A stretch of 64,000 nucleotides of DNA. Origin: Pseudoalteromonas haloplanktis ATCC 14393. GTDB taxonomy: Bacteria; Pseudomonadota; Gammaproteobacteria; Enterobacterales; Alteromonadaceae. Positions 7,937 to 15,931 of the stretch are shown piece by piece. Numbering within the stretch: position 1 is the first letter of the stretch; every line of letters begins with the position of its first letter. The stretch covers positions 124,001 through 188,000 of the forward strand of contig NZ_AHCA01000001.1 of assembly GCF_000238355.1 (NCBI RefSeq), given 5' to 3'. Below the pieces are notes generated by a model. It was not told the DNA's origin. It worked only from the letters and a program-made list of their open reading frames with translations, and did no database searches. A program made the translations under genes and the position numbers.

Positions 7937-8532
7937 AAAATCGGCACAGCTTTAATTAAGGCATTGAGCCACACTTCACTTTCACGCTCAGGGCGCTGGT
8001 CGACCGTTTGCCAGTGCTTTAGTATTTTAAGCTCAGTGTGATGGGTAATAAGCGCGGTTAAGCCCGCTTCATTTAAATCAGTAAATTCGCGACCATTATG
8101 TACCCGCTCAGTGTCGCCATATTTAAACGACACATACAAAACCCCGTTTGCTTTAAGCGCGTGTTGTAGGTTTAAAAATACCTGCGGGAGTTCATTTTTT
8201 GGCACGTGCAATAAACTGGCACAACACCAAATACCATCGTATTGATTACTGTAATCAAGCTGCTGAAAGGTTTTAACTTCGACTGGTTGTTGTAAGTGAG
8301 TGCTTGCAATTTTTGCAAGTTCTGCACTTGCGTCAAAGGCACTTACTGTAAAGCCTTGTTGTTTAAAATACGCAGCATCGCGGGCAGAGCCGCAGCCAGC
8401 ATCTAAAATATGGCCATGTTTAGGAATAAGCGGTAAAAACTCACTATAAAGCGCCGACATATCAACATGAAGCGTTGAGTCGCTAAAGCTTTGTGCGTTT
8501 TGATTGTAGTAACTGAGTGTTTTATTTGACAC
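7933..8532 (-). CDS. Class I SAM-dependent methyltransferase
   Basis: A 199-residue protein with motif I GHILDAGCGSARDAAYFK near residue 40, an acidic motif II (FDAS) and motif IV WCCASLLHVPK. This is a small-molecule-type Rossmann methyltransferase rather than a DNA methylase, because no NPPY or DPPY is visible. The start is GTG at 8532; the ATG just upstream meets a stop in that frame. It overlaps the HNH endonuclease gene by 4 nt and is the first gene of that operon. Similar proteins act on tellurite, thiopurines or unknown metabolites. A role with the HNH enzyme is inference from coupling only. Confidence 0.75.
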   Translation of the reverse strand: MSNKTLSYYNQNAQSFSDSTLHVDMSALYSEFLPLIPKHGHILDAGCGSARDAAYFKQQGFTVSAFDASAELAKIASTHLQQPVEVKTFQQLDYSNQYDGIWCCASLLHVPKNELPQVFLNLQHALKANGVLYVSFKYGDTERVHNGREFTDLNEAGLTALITHHTELKILKHWQTVDQRPERESEVWLNALIKAVPIL

Positions 8533-9181
8533 TAAATCTACCGCTCCATGGTTAATTAATAATACTTAACTACTAGCTTGTTAAGCGTTGATTAAGTTTA
8601 TCCCTAAGCTAACATGAAAATGTATTAAAAACATAGGGTTTTCCGATGAGTACCAAGTACATAGCTGCTAATTAGCTAAAATTAAGAATTTAGTCTTGGT
8701 TATATTTATTCAACGAAGGTGCTAGGTGTGTAAAGGTACTAGGAGCTAGCGAAGTGACTAGGTTCTAGGATTATTGCCGAAGCCCGTCGCCCAAAGTCGC
8801 CACGTCGCTTTTGTCTTCTCATTTACCCTCATTGTCTGCTCTTTGTGCAAAATGGTTTTATTAATGTTTTCTCGGTGTAGCGCAGCTTCGGTGAGCTCTG
8901 TGGTAAAATTGGTTTTAAAACAATCACAATAAAGACCGCGTCAGCAAGCTTAACGCCTACGGTGATAAAGACGCTAGGGGCTAGGGTGAATCCGCAGCCC
9001 GCGGCACGTAGCTCATTGCCCGAAGCATGTTTATATGTCGCGAGGTAAACTCGCTGCTACCACTTTTAGAGAGCTCTGCTCATTTACTCTCATTCTCTGC
9101 TCTTTTTAAATCACCTTGCAAATACATCAAATACCGCTAAACTAATCATTAACAACCTAATGACTGCGTAGGTAATCATTT
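8533..9181. other. Repeat-filled intergenic region
   Basis: No gene is visible. The stretch holds a CTAG-rich repeat (8717-8769), a REP family 2 hairpin on the minus strand (8938-8960), another CTAG-rich fragment (about 8964-8990) and copies of the TCTCATTTACCCTCATTCTC-type segment also present near 10725. The hipBA promoter and operator region is at the right end. Confidence 0.5.
9146..9163. promoter_or_regulatory. Candidate hipBA operator
   Basis: A perfect inverted repeat, TCATTA ACAACC TAATGA, lies 18 bp before hipB. A second AATGA...TCATT pair overlaps it and runs up to the start codon. HipB proteins repress their own operon by binding such palindromes; the assignment is by position and symmetry. 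Confidence 0.4.
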
Positions 9182-9481
9182 ATGAGATCTGAACAAGCAT
9201 TAAAACTGGCACAGCGGTTGGGTGACCTAATCCGCCAGCACCGCACTTTGCATTACACTCAGAGCACTTTTGCCAAGATGATTGGTGTGTCGCGCTCAAC
9301 TGTACAAAAGCTTGAACAAGGTGAAGTTGTTAAAAGCGATATATTGCTTGAAGCATTAGTCGTTTTGCAACTACAAGGGTCGCTGCTCGATGAAATAAAC
9401 GAGCTGGCCGCTGATGTTGGTGGGTACAATGCACGGCAACGTAAAGCTCATAAAGCGCAGGTGATTAACGATGACTTCTGA
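9182..9481 (+). CDS. hipB: HipB-like helix-turn-helix antitoxin
   Basis: A 99-residue XRE-type protein with the helix-turn-helix at about residues 28-50 (STFAKMIGVSRSTVQKLEQG). It is followed by an 11-nt overlap with hipA, the usual antitoxin-first order. HipB binds HipA and operator DNA and holds the kinase inactive. The charged C-terminal tail (QRKAHKAQVINDDF) may contact the toxin. It probably autoregulates through the palindrome just upstream. Confidence 0.8.
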   Translation: MRSEQALKLAQRLGDLIRQHRTLHYTQSTFAKMIGVSRSTVQKLEQGEVVKSDILLEALVVLQLQGSLLDEINELAADVGGYNARQRKAHKAQVINDDF

Positions 9482-10676
9482 ATGCTATGTATTTATAGAT
9501 GGGCTAGAAAGCACACCCGTGATCTGTGGCTTTTTTAAGTTAGATACTAAAACTGGTCGTGGTGAGTTTAACTATGGTAAAAGTTATCTTACTCGCACTG
9601 ATGCCTTTGCACTTGACCCAATCCATCTACCTTTACAACCAGGTATAGTCAGCTATAGCGCAAATAAAGGTGTATTTGGGGTGCTAAGTGATGCTGGTGC
9701 TGATTCGTGGGGGCGTAAGCTCATTTTATCGCTGCATAATACCAAACCACAAAACGAGTTGGAGTTTTTACTTGCAGGCTCTGGTTATGGTGTTGGCGCA
9801 CTAGTATTTAGTTTATCGCGTAGTGCATCGAAGCATAAAACCAATAAAAACACCTTGGCTGACTTAGCTTTGCTGGATCAAGCAAAAGATGATCTTTTAG
9901 CTAATAAAGCTATTTCAAATGAGGCTAAAAAGGCCTTTGAGTTTGGCCAAAGTATGGGCGGCGCACGGCCCAAAACCTCAGTGCAAATTGGCAATAAACT
10001 TTATTTAGCAAAATTTAATCGTCATGATGATTTATTCAATTTAGTACGCGCTGAACACGCAGCTATGTGTATGGCTAAAGAATTAGGCATTCGCACTGCG
10101 AATACTCAAATTCATGAAACAGAAAACGGTGATGTACTCCTTGTGGAGCGCTTTGATGTAAGCGCGGGCTTACCTACTCATCACTTTTTAAGCGCTAATA
10201 GCTTACTACAAAAATCTAAAGTGGCTATGAGTGATTTAGCGACTTATTATTCGTATGGTGAATTGGCTGAGTTTATTCGTCACCATACTGGTGAATTTGC
10301 CAATGATGCAACTGAGCTTTACAAACGAATGGTGTTTAATGTGATGATTGGCAATACTGACGATCACAGCCGTAATCATGCGTTTTTGTACCATTTTGCA
10401 AATAAAACTTGGCGTATGAGCCCAGCTTACGACATCACCCCAATCAATAACTCAAAACAACATGGTATTGGGCTTGGAGATGATGGCCGATACGCCAGTA
10501 TCGATAATTTGTTATCACAAGCAAAACGCTTTGGTTTAACGAGGACAAAAGCGACAAAAATAATCAGCCAAATAAAAGACTACACGCGACAATGGCCAAG
10601 CCACTTTAAGCACTTTGCTGATATTAGCGATATAGATATACAACGCTTAGAAAGTGTTATACCAGATATAGAATAG
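9471..10676 (+). CDS. hipA: HipA-like Ser/Thr kinase toxin
   Basis: A 401-residue protein, near the usual length of about 400-440. It has the N-terminal couple-HipA region (KGVFGVLSDAGADSWGRKLI), a Gly-rich loop (GGARPKTSVQIGNK), the LLVERFDV strand, the catalytic NVMIGNTDDHSRNHAFLY segment and the metal-binding MSPAYDITP. All catalytic landmarks are intact, so it should be an active kinase. HipA of E. coli phosphorylates glutamyl-tRNA synthetase; the target here is not known. It overlaps hipB and is followed by repeats. Confidence 0.88.
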   Translation: MTSECYVFIDGLESTPVICGFFKLDTKTGRGEFNYGKSYLTRTDAFALDPIHLPLQPGIVSYSANKGVFGVLSDAGADSWGRKLILSLHNTKPQNELEFLLAGSGYGVGALVFSLSRSASKHKTNKNTLADLALLDQAKDDLLANKAISNEAKKAFEFGQSMGGARPKTSVQIGNKLYLAKFNRHDDLFNLVRAEHAAMCMAKELGIRTANTQIHETENGDVLLVERFDVSAGLPTHHFLSANSLLQKSKVAMSDLATYYSYGELAEFIRHHTGEFANDATELYKRMVFNVMIGNTDDHSRNHAFLYHFANKTWRMSPAYDITPINNSKQHGIGLGDDGRYASIDNLLSQAKRFGLTRTKATKIISQIKDYTRQWPSHFKHFADISDIDIQRLESVIPDIE

Positions 10677-10919
10677 AAAGGCGCTAGGTTATAGGGTTAA
10701 TTCGTAGCCCGTAGCTTTTGTCTTCTCATTTACCCTCATTCTCTGCTCATTGTGCAAATTGTTTTTAAGTGATTTATTCACCACAGAGGTTATGAGACGC
10801 TGCGCTGATGAGGTGAAAGGTTCAAGGAAAGGTACTAGATTCTAGGATTATCACGTAGCTCGTCGCTCGAAACCCGTAGTACAACGCCCGAAACTCGATT
10901 CCCGCAGCATCTTATCATT
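10677..10919. repeat. Intergenic repeat fragments
   Basis: This short gap is almost wholly repeat-derived. It has CTAG-rich fragments at about 10680-10700 and 10828-10852. A TTTTTAAGTGATTTATTCAC / GACGCTGCGCTGATGAGG stretch here also occurs in the array at 13610-14365. No gene is seen. Confidence 0.45.
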
Positions 10920-11699
10920 TCAATTGGCTAATTCGGCAATGGCCCGTAAGCTAAACTCATGCATAGTTACATAATGTTGTTTTTTGATAATCGTTTTTAC
11001 TATGTCTTGATCTATATTCAAATAATCATGCACAAGAGCGTTGCGCAAACCAATTATTTTACGCCATGAAAGTAACTCTGTATCTGTTAATGCACCGAGT
11101 TGCGTTAACTCACTAAATGTTTGATATGCGTTACTGCTGGTACTGCTTTTATGCTTTTTAAGCCAATGTTTTGCCAAACCAATACTGACTTCGGTCATCA
11201 ACTGTAACAAACGCTCTGCGGCACGATAGTCTCTATTATTAAGTTGTTCTATTTGGCTTAATTCATTGAGTTCTTGCATATATTCGTCGATATGCCGGGT
11301 TACTTCACTAATGCCATTCTTACTCGCTATCGCCTCAAACTCAAATTGGCTATAAATACGCTGCTGCTCTTTCATTGCTCTCAAACTATTTTTGCCTAAA
11401 ATGGCATGCCCGTATTCGACTACATTGAATGCAAGGTAACTTGGGATCAAGTTTATATCAACAATTGAAATAAGCTGTCCATTCAAGCTAAGTGCATTGC
11501 TAATTTCAAGCTCGAGTTCTTTTGGTCGAAGCCGCTTATCAAATGAACTTAACTCAAAGTTTTTAAAAGCGATAGCAAGATCTATATCGCTATGGGGTTG
11601 CGCCGTGCCTTTGGCGTGGGAGCCGTATAACCAAACAACATCAATATCGCTATTTTGCTGCAAATATTTAATTATTTTTTGAAAAATATCAGTTCCCAC
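10920..11699 (-). CDS. Fused MNT nucleotidyltransferase-HEPN protein
   Basis: A 259-residue protein that joins both halves of a HEPN/MNT toxin-antitoxin pair. Residues about 20-105 are a minimal nucleotidyltransferase with GSHAKGTAQPHSDIDLAI, a perfect GSX10DXD motif. Residues about 130-259 are a HEPN (DUF86/HepT-like) domain with RNALVHDY, the RX4HXY RNase motif. In known pairs these are separate genes, mntA and hepT, and the MNT enzyme adds AMP to the tyrosine of RX4HXY to silence the RNase. Both motifs are intact here. The start is GTG at 11699 with no strong ribosome binding site. No partner gene lies beside it. Confidence 0.8.
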   Translation of the reverse strand: MGTDIFQKIIKYLQQNSDIDVVWLYGSHAKGTAQPHSDIDLAIAFKNFELSSFDKRLRPKELELEISNALSLNGQLISIVDINLIPSYLAFNVVEYGHAILGKNSLRAMKEQQRIYSQFEFEAIASKNGISEVTRHIDEYMQELNELSQIEQLNNRDYRAAERLLQLMTEVSIGLAKHWLKKHKSSTSSNAYQTFSELTQLGALTDTELLSWRKIIGLRNALVHDYLNIDQDIVKTIIKKQHYVTMHEFSLRAIAELAN

Positions 11700-11810
11700 A
11701 ATACAAAACCATTAATAAAACGCAGGGATAATCATAACCTATCAGTTTTACAGTGAACACAAAAACTGATAATTCACTTTTTGGTTTAAAGCAGTCACAG
11801 GCAAGAGAAA

Positions 11811-11860
11811 GGCGCTAGGTTCTAGGAAAGTGACTAGGTACTAGGATTGCTCCGTAGCTC
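11811..11860 (+). repeat. CTAG-rich intergenic repeat
   Basis: A copy of the repeat family also at 602, 8717 and 13551: GGCGCTAGGTTCTAGG, then AAAGTGACTAGGTACTAGG. It lies directly before a REPIN, as it does near 13551-13756. Confidence 0.55.
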
Positions 11861-11870
11861 GGTTCCAGTA

Positions 11871-11934
11871 GTAGGTCGTGCTTTAGCGCGTCTATTTTCA
11901 ATGATAGGTATTGTCGCCATAAATGACGACCTAC
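11871..11934 (+). repeat. REPIN: two inverted REP family 1 units
   Basis: The left unit begins GTAG then the imperfect palindrome GTCGTGC TTTA GCGCGTC. The right unit, read on the minus strand, begins GTAG then GTCGTC ATTTAT GGCGAC. The whole is a 64-bp doublet able to fold back on itself. This GTAG head with an imperfect palindrome is the diagnostic layout of REP/REPIN elements served by RAYT transposases. Confidence 0.7.
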
Positions 11935-11990
11935 AAGTGTGCTCAAGTAAAACGCGCCAGCAATGGGTGATATAAGGTGACAATACAAGT

Positions 11991-12020
11991 CAAACTAGAG
12001 TTAATCTAAACTCTAGTTTG
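11991..12020. promoter_or_regulatory. Upstream palindrome of the abiE operon
   Basis: A perfect inverted repeat with 12-bp arms, CAAACTAGAGTT and AACTCTAGTTTG, separated by 6 bp and lying 60 bp before abiEi. With the second repeat at 12037-12077 it forms the likely AbiEi-controlled region. AbiEi antitoxins are known to bind inverted repeats in their own promoters. Confidence 0.5.
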
Positions 12021-12036
12021 CTTCAATTAAACTTGA

Positions 12037-12077
12037 GGTCTACAATTAATAACATAAAAGGTATTAAATTGTAGACC
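12037..12077. promoter_or_regulatory. Second inverted repeat abutting abiEi start
   Basis: Perfect 11-bp arms GGTCTACAATT and AATTGTAGACC are 19 bp apart; the second arm ends 2 bp before the abiEi ATG. The gene has no clear Shine-Dalgarno sequence, so the start may be read from a very short or structured leader. It is a probable AbiEi operator and could also hide the start in an mRNA hairpin. Confidence 0.5.
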
Positions 12078-12079
12078 AA

Positions 12080-12604
12080 ATGAATAAATCAGACACATTA
12101 CTAGCAGTATTTGCTAACTCTGTAAAAGCAGGTGGCGGTATTCATACCAGTGCAGAACTGGCTTTTATGATGGCTATAAAACCCACACCAGCATTTACTA
12201 AGTTTTTAACTGATAATGTTAATAAAGGGCTGTTAAGAAGAGTCTGCAATGGTATTTTTGAAAGCACGCTTACGCCACCCGACCCAACCACCGCCATTTA
12301 TAAAATAGTTAAAAAGCTACGTGGCGATGTTTTAAATTACATTAGTTTGGAAAGCCAACTCAGCTACACGGGCGATATTTCGCAAATATTATTTGATAGG
12401 TTAACGGTAATAACGAAAGGCCGTAGTGGTACTTTTTATACTCCGTATGGCGTTATTGAACTCACCCATACAAAAAAGCCAATTGATAAATTTTCGAAAA
12501 ATCTATATTTCGATAAAAGCATCAATATGTATAGAGCAAATACACTACAAGCTATTGCAGATCTAAAAGCCTGTAATCGCAACGTACACATGCTGGAGAA
12601 CTAA
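12080..12604 (+). CDS. AbiEi-type antitoxin
   Basis: A 174-residue protein of the type IV antitoxin AbiEi/DUF6088 group. It has an N-terminal winged-helix region (about residues 1-70, with KGLLRRVCNGIFES as the wing), then YISLESQLSYTGDISQ and a conserved C-terminal segment. AbiEi neutralises the AbiEii nucleotidyltransferase without binding it stably and represses the operon. The stop codon directly touches the start of the toxin gene. The two inverted repeats upstream fit autoregulation. Confidence 0.75.
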   Translation: MNKSDTLLAVFANSVKAGGGIHTSAELAFMMAIKPTPAFTKFLTDNVNKGLLRRVCNGIFESTLTPPDPTTAIYKIVKKLRGDVLNYISLESQLSYTGDISQILFDRLTVITKGRSGTFYTPYGVIELTHTKKPIDKFSKNLYFDKSINMYRANTLQAIADLKACNRNVHMLEN

Positions 12605-13495
12605 ATGCTAACAGAATATATACGCCAAATCATAGCTGCGAATCCAGAGTACGCTGGCGTCACGCCAGTGATTGAAAAAGAAATTCTTCATCACGACATT
12701 ATGGCTGCAATGGTAAAACAAGGTGTTATGCCTTCGCTTACTTTTATAGGTGGCACTTCACTTCGTTTGTGCCATAACAGTTCTAGGTTATCTGAAGACT
12801 TAGACTTTAATGGAGGGCACAACTTCAAGCCGAGCGACTTCAATGGTTTAGAAGTTGAAATTCAAAAATATATACAAAATAAATATGAGGTGCAGGTATG
12901 GGTAAATAAACCAGCCGAAGATAATCAAGCTAATACTTCGTCTTGGAAAATAAGTATCGAAAAAGAAAGTAATCGTCCTGATCTTCCCAGGCAAAAAATG
13001 CATATAGTTATTTGTGCTATCCCGTCATTTGATATCGAAAAAAGACCATTAATAAATCATTATAATATTGTCGTGCCAACAGAAGGTTTACTGATCCCTG
13101 TACAATCATTAACGGAAACTCTCGCGGACAAGTTTATTGCTTTAGCCTACCGTGCTAGGCGAATTAAACCTCGCGACGTATGGGATATAGTATGGATAAA
13201 ACAAAGGGGTGTTGCAGTGTCCAGCCAACTTATCAATAAAAAGCTTGTGGCAAGGGGGAAAACCAACGAAGACTTTATTGAGGCACTGACTATTCAATTA
13301 GACAAGCTAAAGCATGACAATGAGGTACGTAAAGACTTCAATATAGAAATGGGCCGTTTCATTCCAAATCAAATTAAAGAAAGAACTATCGATAACCCTG
13401 ATTATTGGCTATATGTGCAATCAGAAATTAACACTATGTCACTCGCTATTATTAATAAGAATATTAAAAAAAGTAAGTTTGATATGGGGCATTAA
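12605..13495 (+). CDS. AbiEii-type nucleotidyltransferase toxin
   Basis: A 296-residue protein with the DUF1814/AbiEii signature FIGGTSLRLCHNSSRLSEDLDF near residue 50: a GG-T-L turn and a DxD-like SEDLDF. It then has ETLADKFIALAYRARRIKPRDVWDI near residue 180, a conserved basic Lys/Asp segment. AbiEii toxins transfer nucleotides to tRNA or other targets and stop growth. All key residues are visible. It starts immediately after the abiEi stop with a GGAG site inside the end of that gene. Confidence 0.85.
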   Translation: MLTEYIRQIIAANPEYAGVTPVIEKEILHHDIMAAMVKQGVMPSLTFIGGTSLRLCHNSSRLSEDLDFNGGHNFKPSDFNGLEVEIQKYIQNKYEVQVWVNKPAEDNQANTSSWKISIEKESNRPDLPRQKMHIVICAIPSFDIEKRPLINHYNIVVPTEGLLIPVQSLTETLADKFIALAYRARRIKPRDVWDIVWIKQRGVAVSSQLINKKLVARGKTNEDFIEALTIQLDKLKHDNEVRKDFNIEMGRFIPNQIKERTIDNPDYWLYVQSEINTMSLAIINKNIKKSKFDMGH

Positions 13496-13692
13496 TCTTA
13501 AGGTTCACAAAAAAACACCTGTAAGGTAATGTTTTGTAGACTAAAAGAAGCTAGGTTTTAGGAAAGTGACTAGGCGCTAGGATTAATTCGTACCTCGTCG
13601 CCGCAGCGTTTTTCTTCACTTTGTTTTAAGCGATCTATTCACAAAGAGGTCAAGAGACGCTGCGCTGATGAGGAAAACACAAAGGCGCTAAT

Positions 13693-13756
13693 CTAGGTCG
13701 TGCTTTAGCGCGTCTATTTTCAATGGTAGATATTGTCGCCATAAATGACGACCTAC
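13693..13756 (+). repeat. REPIN, copy 2
   Basis: The same doublet as 11871-11934, except that its left head reads CTAG instead of GTAG. The right arm is intact. It lies in the first, partial unit of the tandem array. Confidence 0.65.
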
Positions 13757-13969
13757 AAAGAAATGCCAGGATTATTCCACAGCCTGTCGCACGGTGCACG
13801 CAATAAAAAAGCGTCAGCAAGCTTAACGCCTACGGTGGTGCAAGGGGGTTAATCCGTAGCCCGTGGCTCACCGCTTTTGTCTTCTCTTTGTGCAAATTGT
13901 TTTTAAGTAACTTATTCACAAAGAGGTCAAGAGGCGCTCCGCTGATGAGGAAAACACAAAGGCGCTAAT

Positions 13970-14032
13970 GTAGGTCGTGCTTTAGCGCGTCAATTTCAAC
14001 ATTAGACATTGTCGCCATAAATGACGACCTAC
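13970..14032 (+). repeat. REPIN, copy 3
   Basis: A 63-bp doublet with both GTAG heads intact. It differs from copy 4 mainly by one missing T in the spacer between the two REP units. Confidence 0.65.
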
Positions 14033-14210
14033 AGGTGTGATCAAGTAAAACGCGTCAGCAAGCTTAACGCCTACGGTGGTGCAAGGGGGTTAATCCGTAG
14101 CCCGCGGCTCACCGCTTTTGTCTTCTCTTTGTGCAAATTGTTTTTAAGTGATCTATTCACAAAGAGGTCAAGAGGCGCTGCGCTGATGAGGAAAACACAA
14201 AGGCGCTAAT

Positions 14211-14274
14211 GTAGGTCGTGCTTTAGCGCGTCTATTTTCAACATTAGACATTGTCGCCATAAATGACGACCTAC
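14211..14274 (+). repeat. REPIN, copy 4
   Basis: A 64-bp doublet with both GTAG heads intact, 241 bp after copy 3 within the tandem array. Confidence 0.65.
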
Positions 14275-14628
14275 AAGATGTGATCAAGTAAAACGCGTCA
14301 GCAAGCTTAACGCCTACGGGGGGCAAGGGGGTTAACCCGTAGCCCGCCGCTCGAAGCTCGTACCTCGCGGCCCGCCGCTGTTCGCATTCCTACCCTAAAA
14401 CGAATGGTTTTTCAAACATGCTAAATTAACAATGGCGAGTACTTGATCGTATTTAAAACAACCAAAACCAATGCTTTTTCCTTTATGAACAAAGGATTAA
14501 TAAGCCTTTATTGCGATCTTTATATTCACGTTAACTGTCATCTGTTCACCTTTTGAGCGCTAAAATTGTACAACTGTTATTTTCGGTTACAAAACGGTTC
14601 ACCGTGGTCACACAACAGACCTTCAAAA

Positions 14629-14642
14629 TTGATCCAGATCAA
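14629..14642. promoter_or_regulatory. FNR-type binding site
   Basis: TTGAT CCAG ATCAA is an exact match to the FNR consensus TTGATNNNNATCAA. It lies 56 bp before the chosen start of the REC-EAL gene, which suggests oxygen-dependent control of the VieSAB-like operon. A chance match cannot be excluded. Confidence 0.55.
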
Positions 14643-14698
14643 ATAATATGCGCCACCGGTGGTTAAAATATCGCCTCTTAAAAATCTGGAGCGTAATT

Positions 14699-15931
14699 AT
14701 GTTCGATTCTTCTATGCATATTCTCATTGTAGACGACCACGCATTTGTGCGTCGTGCGCTTACTTCGATGATCAACCAACTGGGTGATCATCAAGTGACT
14801 CATGCCAATGATGGTGATGAGGCCTTAAAGTTAATCAACACATTAACGCCCGATATTATTATTTGTGATTTAGCGATGCCGAATATGGATGGCTTAGCGT
14901 TACTTAGGCAGTTAAGCGCGCAAAAGTTTGCGGGTAGCGTTATTTTGTCTAGTGCGTCTGATGCAAGTTTATTGCGCGCAGCGGCCAATTTAGTGAATGC
15001 CTTTGGCCTTAATTTGCTAGGGATCATGCCTAAACCTAGCTCCCATAGTCAGTTAAGCCATTTTTTTAACGCACATCAAAACCGTTTTATTCAGCCAACT
15101 AAGCAATCAACTATTAAAGTGGATACTCAAAAAGGCGTATTGCAACAGGCGCTTGCGCAAGGGCAGTTTATAGCGGTATACCAGCCACAGGTTGATTTTA
15201 AATCAGGTGACTGTATTGGCCTGGAAGCGCTATGTCGTTGGCAACACCCTGAATTAGGCTTGTTATCCCCCTACTTTTTTATCGATCAAATAGAAGATGC
15301 AGGGCTAATGCCGGCGCTAACGCTGAGCATTATTGAACAAAGCGTTACTATGCTTGAACAATTACCCGCTGAATTTAGTAATACAAAGTTATCGATTAAC
15401 TTAACCCCTTCGTGCTTATCAAACGAAACCGTGAGCCATATTTTAGCTGATCAACCCTTGATGGCCCTTGCGCAACGTAAACGTATTTCTCTTGAGGTAA
15501 CCGAACAAACTGAATTATTAAGTGATAGCTTATCGCTTGAGCTGTTGTCTCGCTTACGCATGAATGGCTTTAATTTATCAGTTGATGACTTTGGTACTGG
15601 TTACTCATCATTGCAGCAATTAAGTCAGTATCCGTTTAATGAAATTAAGCTCGATCGTAGCTTTGTAACTGACGCACTAAACGACCCACAATCTGGCGCT
15701 ATTGTTGAAATGGCCATTCAGTTAGCAAAAAAACTCCACATGAAAGTGGTGGTTGAAGGGGTCGAAACGTTTGCGCAATGGCAACATATGCAATTACTAG
15801 GCGCCGATACCTGCCAAGGTTTTTACTGCGCTAAACCAATGCATTCCACGCAACTAGCAACGTGGAATGCCCGCTGGCAATCACAATATCAAGCTATTAA
15901 AGTAAACGCTGATGAGGCATTACGCGCTTGA
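14699..15931 (+). CDS. VieA-like response regulator: REC-EAL c-di-GMP phosphodiesterase
   Basis: The likely start is ATG 14699, preceded by TGGAGCG; a longer frame from 14648 adds 17 residues without a binding site. It is about 410 residues. The N-terminal receiver (about 1-125) has HILIVDDH and the phospho-acceptor in IIICDLAMPNMDG. The C-terminal EAL domain has LEALCRW, DDFGTGYSSL, EIKLDRSFV, VEGVET and QGFYCAKP, all needed for c-di-GMP hydrolysis. V. cholerae VieA has the same pair plus a DNA-binding tail that is absent here; Pseudomonas RocR has the same two domains. It is the first gene of a three-gene overlapping operon. Confidence 0.87.
   Translation: MFDSSMHILIVDDHAFVRRALTSMINQLGDHQVTHANDGDEALKLINTLTPDIIICDLAMPNMDGLALLRQLSAQKFAGSVILSSASDASLLRAAANLVNAFGLNLLGIMPKPSSHSQLSHFFNAHQNRFIQPTKQSTIKVDTQKGVLQQALAQGQFIAVYQPQVDFKSGDCIGLEALCRWQHPELGLLSPYFFIDQIEDAGLMPALTLSIIEQSVTMLEQLPAEFSNTKLSINLTPSCLSNETVSHILADQPLMALAQRKRISLEVTEQTELLSDSLSLELLSRLRMNGFNLSVDDFGTGYSSLQQLSQYPFNEIKLDRSFVTDALNDPQSGAIVEMAIQLAKKLHMKVVVEGVETFAQWQHMQLLGADTCQGFYCAKPMHSTQLATWNARWQSQYQAIKVNADEALRA

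Larger units (their letters stand above)
13610..14365 (+). repeat. Tandem array of about 242-bp units containing REPINs
   Basis: Units of 241 and 243 bp begin at 13811 and 14052. A third, partial one begins at 14295, and a partial unit precedes the first from about 13610. Each full unit holds a reversed REP family 2 hairpin, a GCAAGGGGGTTAATCCGTAG segment, a CTTTGTGCAAATTG segment, a CGCTGATGAGG segment and a REPIN. The region 13496-14640 holds no convincing gene: the short frame at 14021-14209 lies inside the repeat. Copies differ at a few sites, so the array is not brand new. Confidence 0.7.

Noticed and set aside
6839..8532. Classical restriction-modification pair
   Set aside because: The methyltransferase lacks NPPY or DPPY and any target-recognition domain, so DNA methylation is not supported.
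14021..14209. 62-codon open frame
   Set aside because: It lies wholly inside the tandem repeat unit and has no start signal.
13610..14365. CRISPR-like array
   Set aside because: Units are about 242 bp and mostly identical throughout, without short repeats alternating with unique spacers; no cas genes are present.
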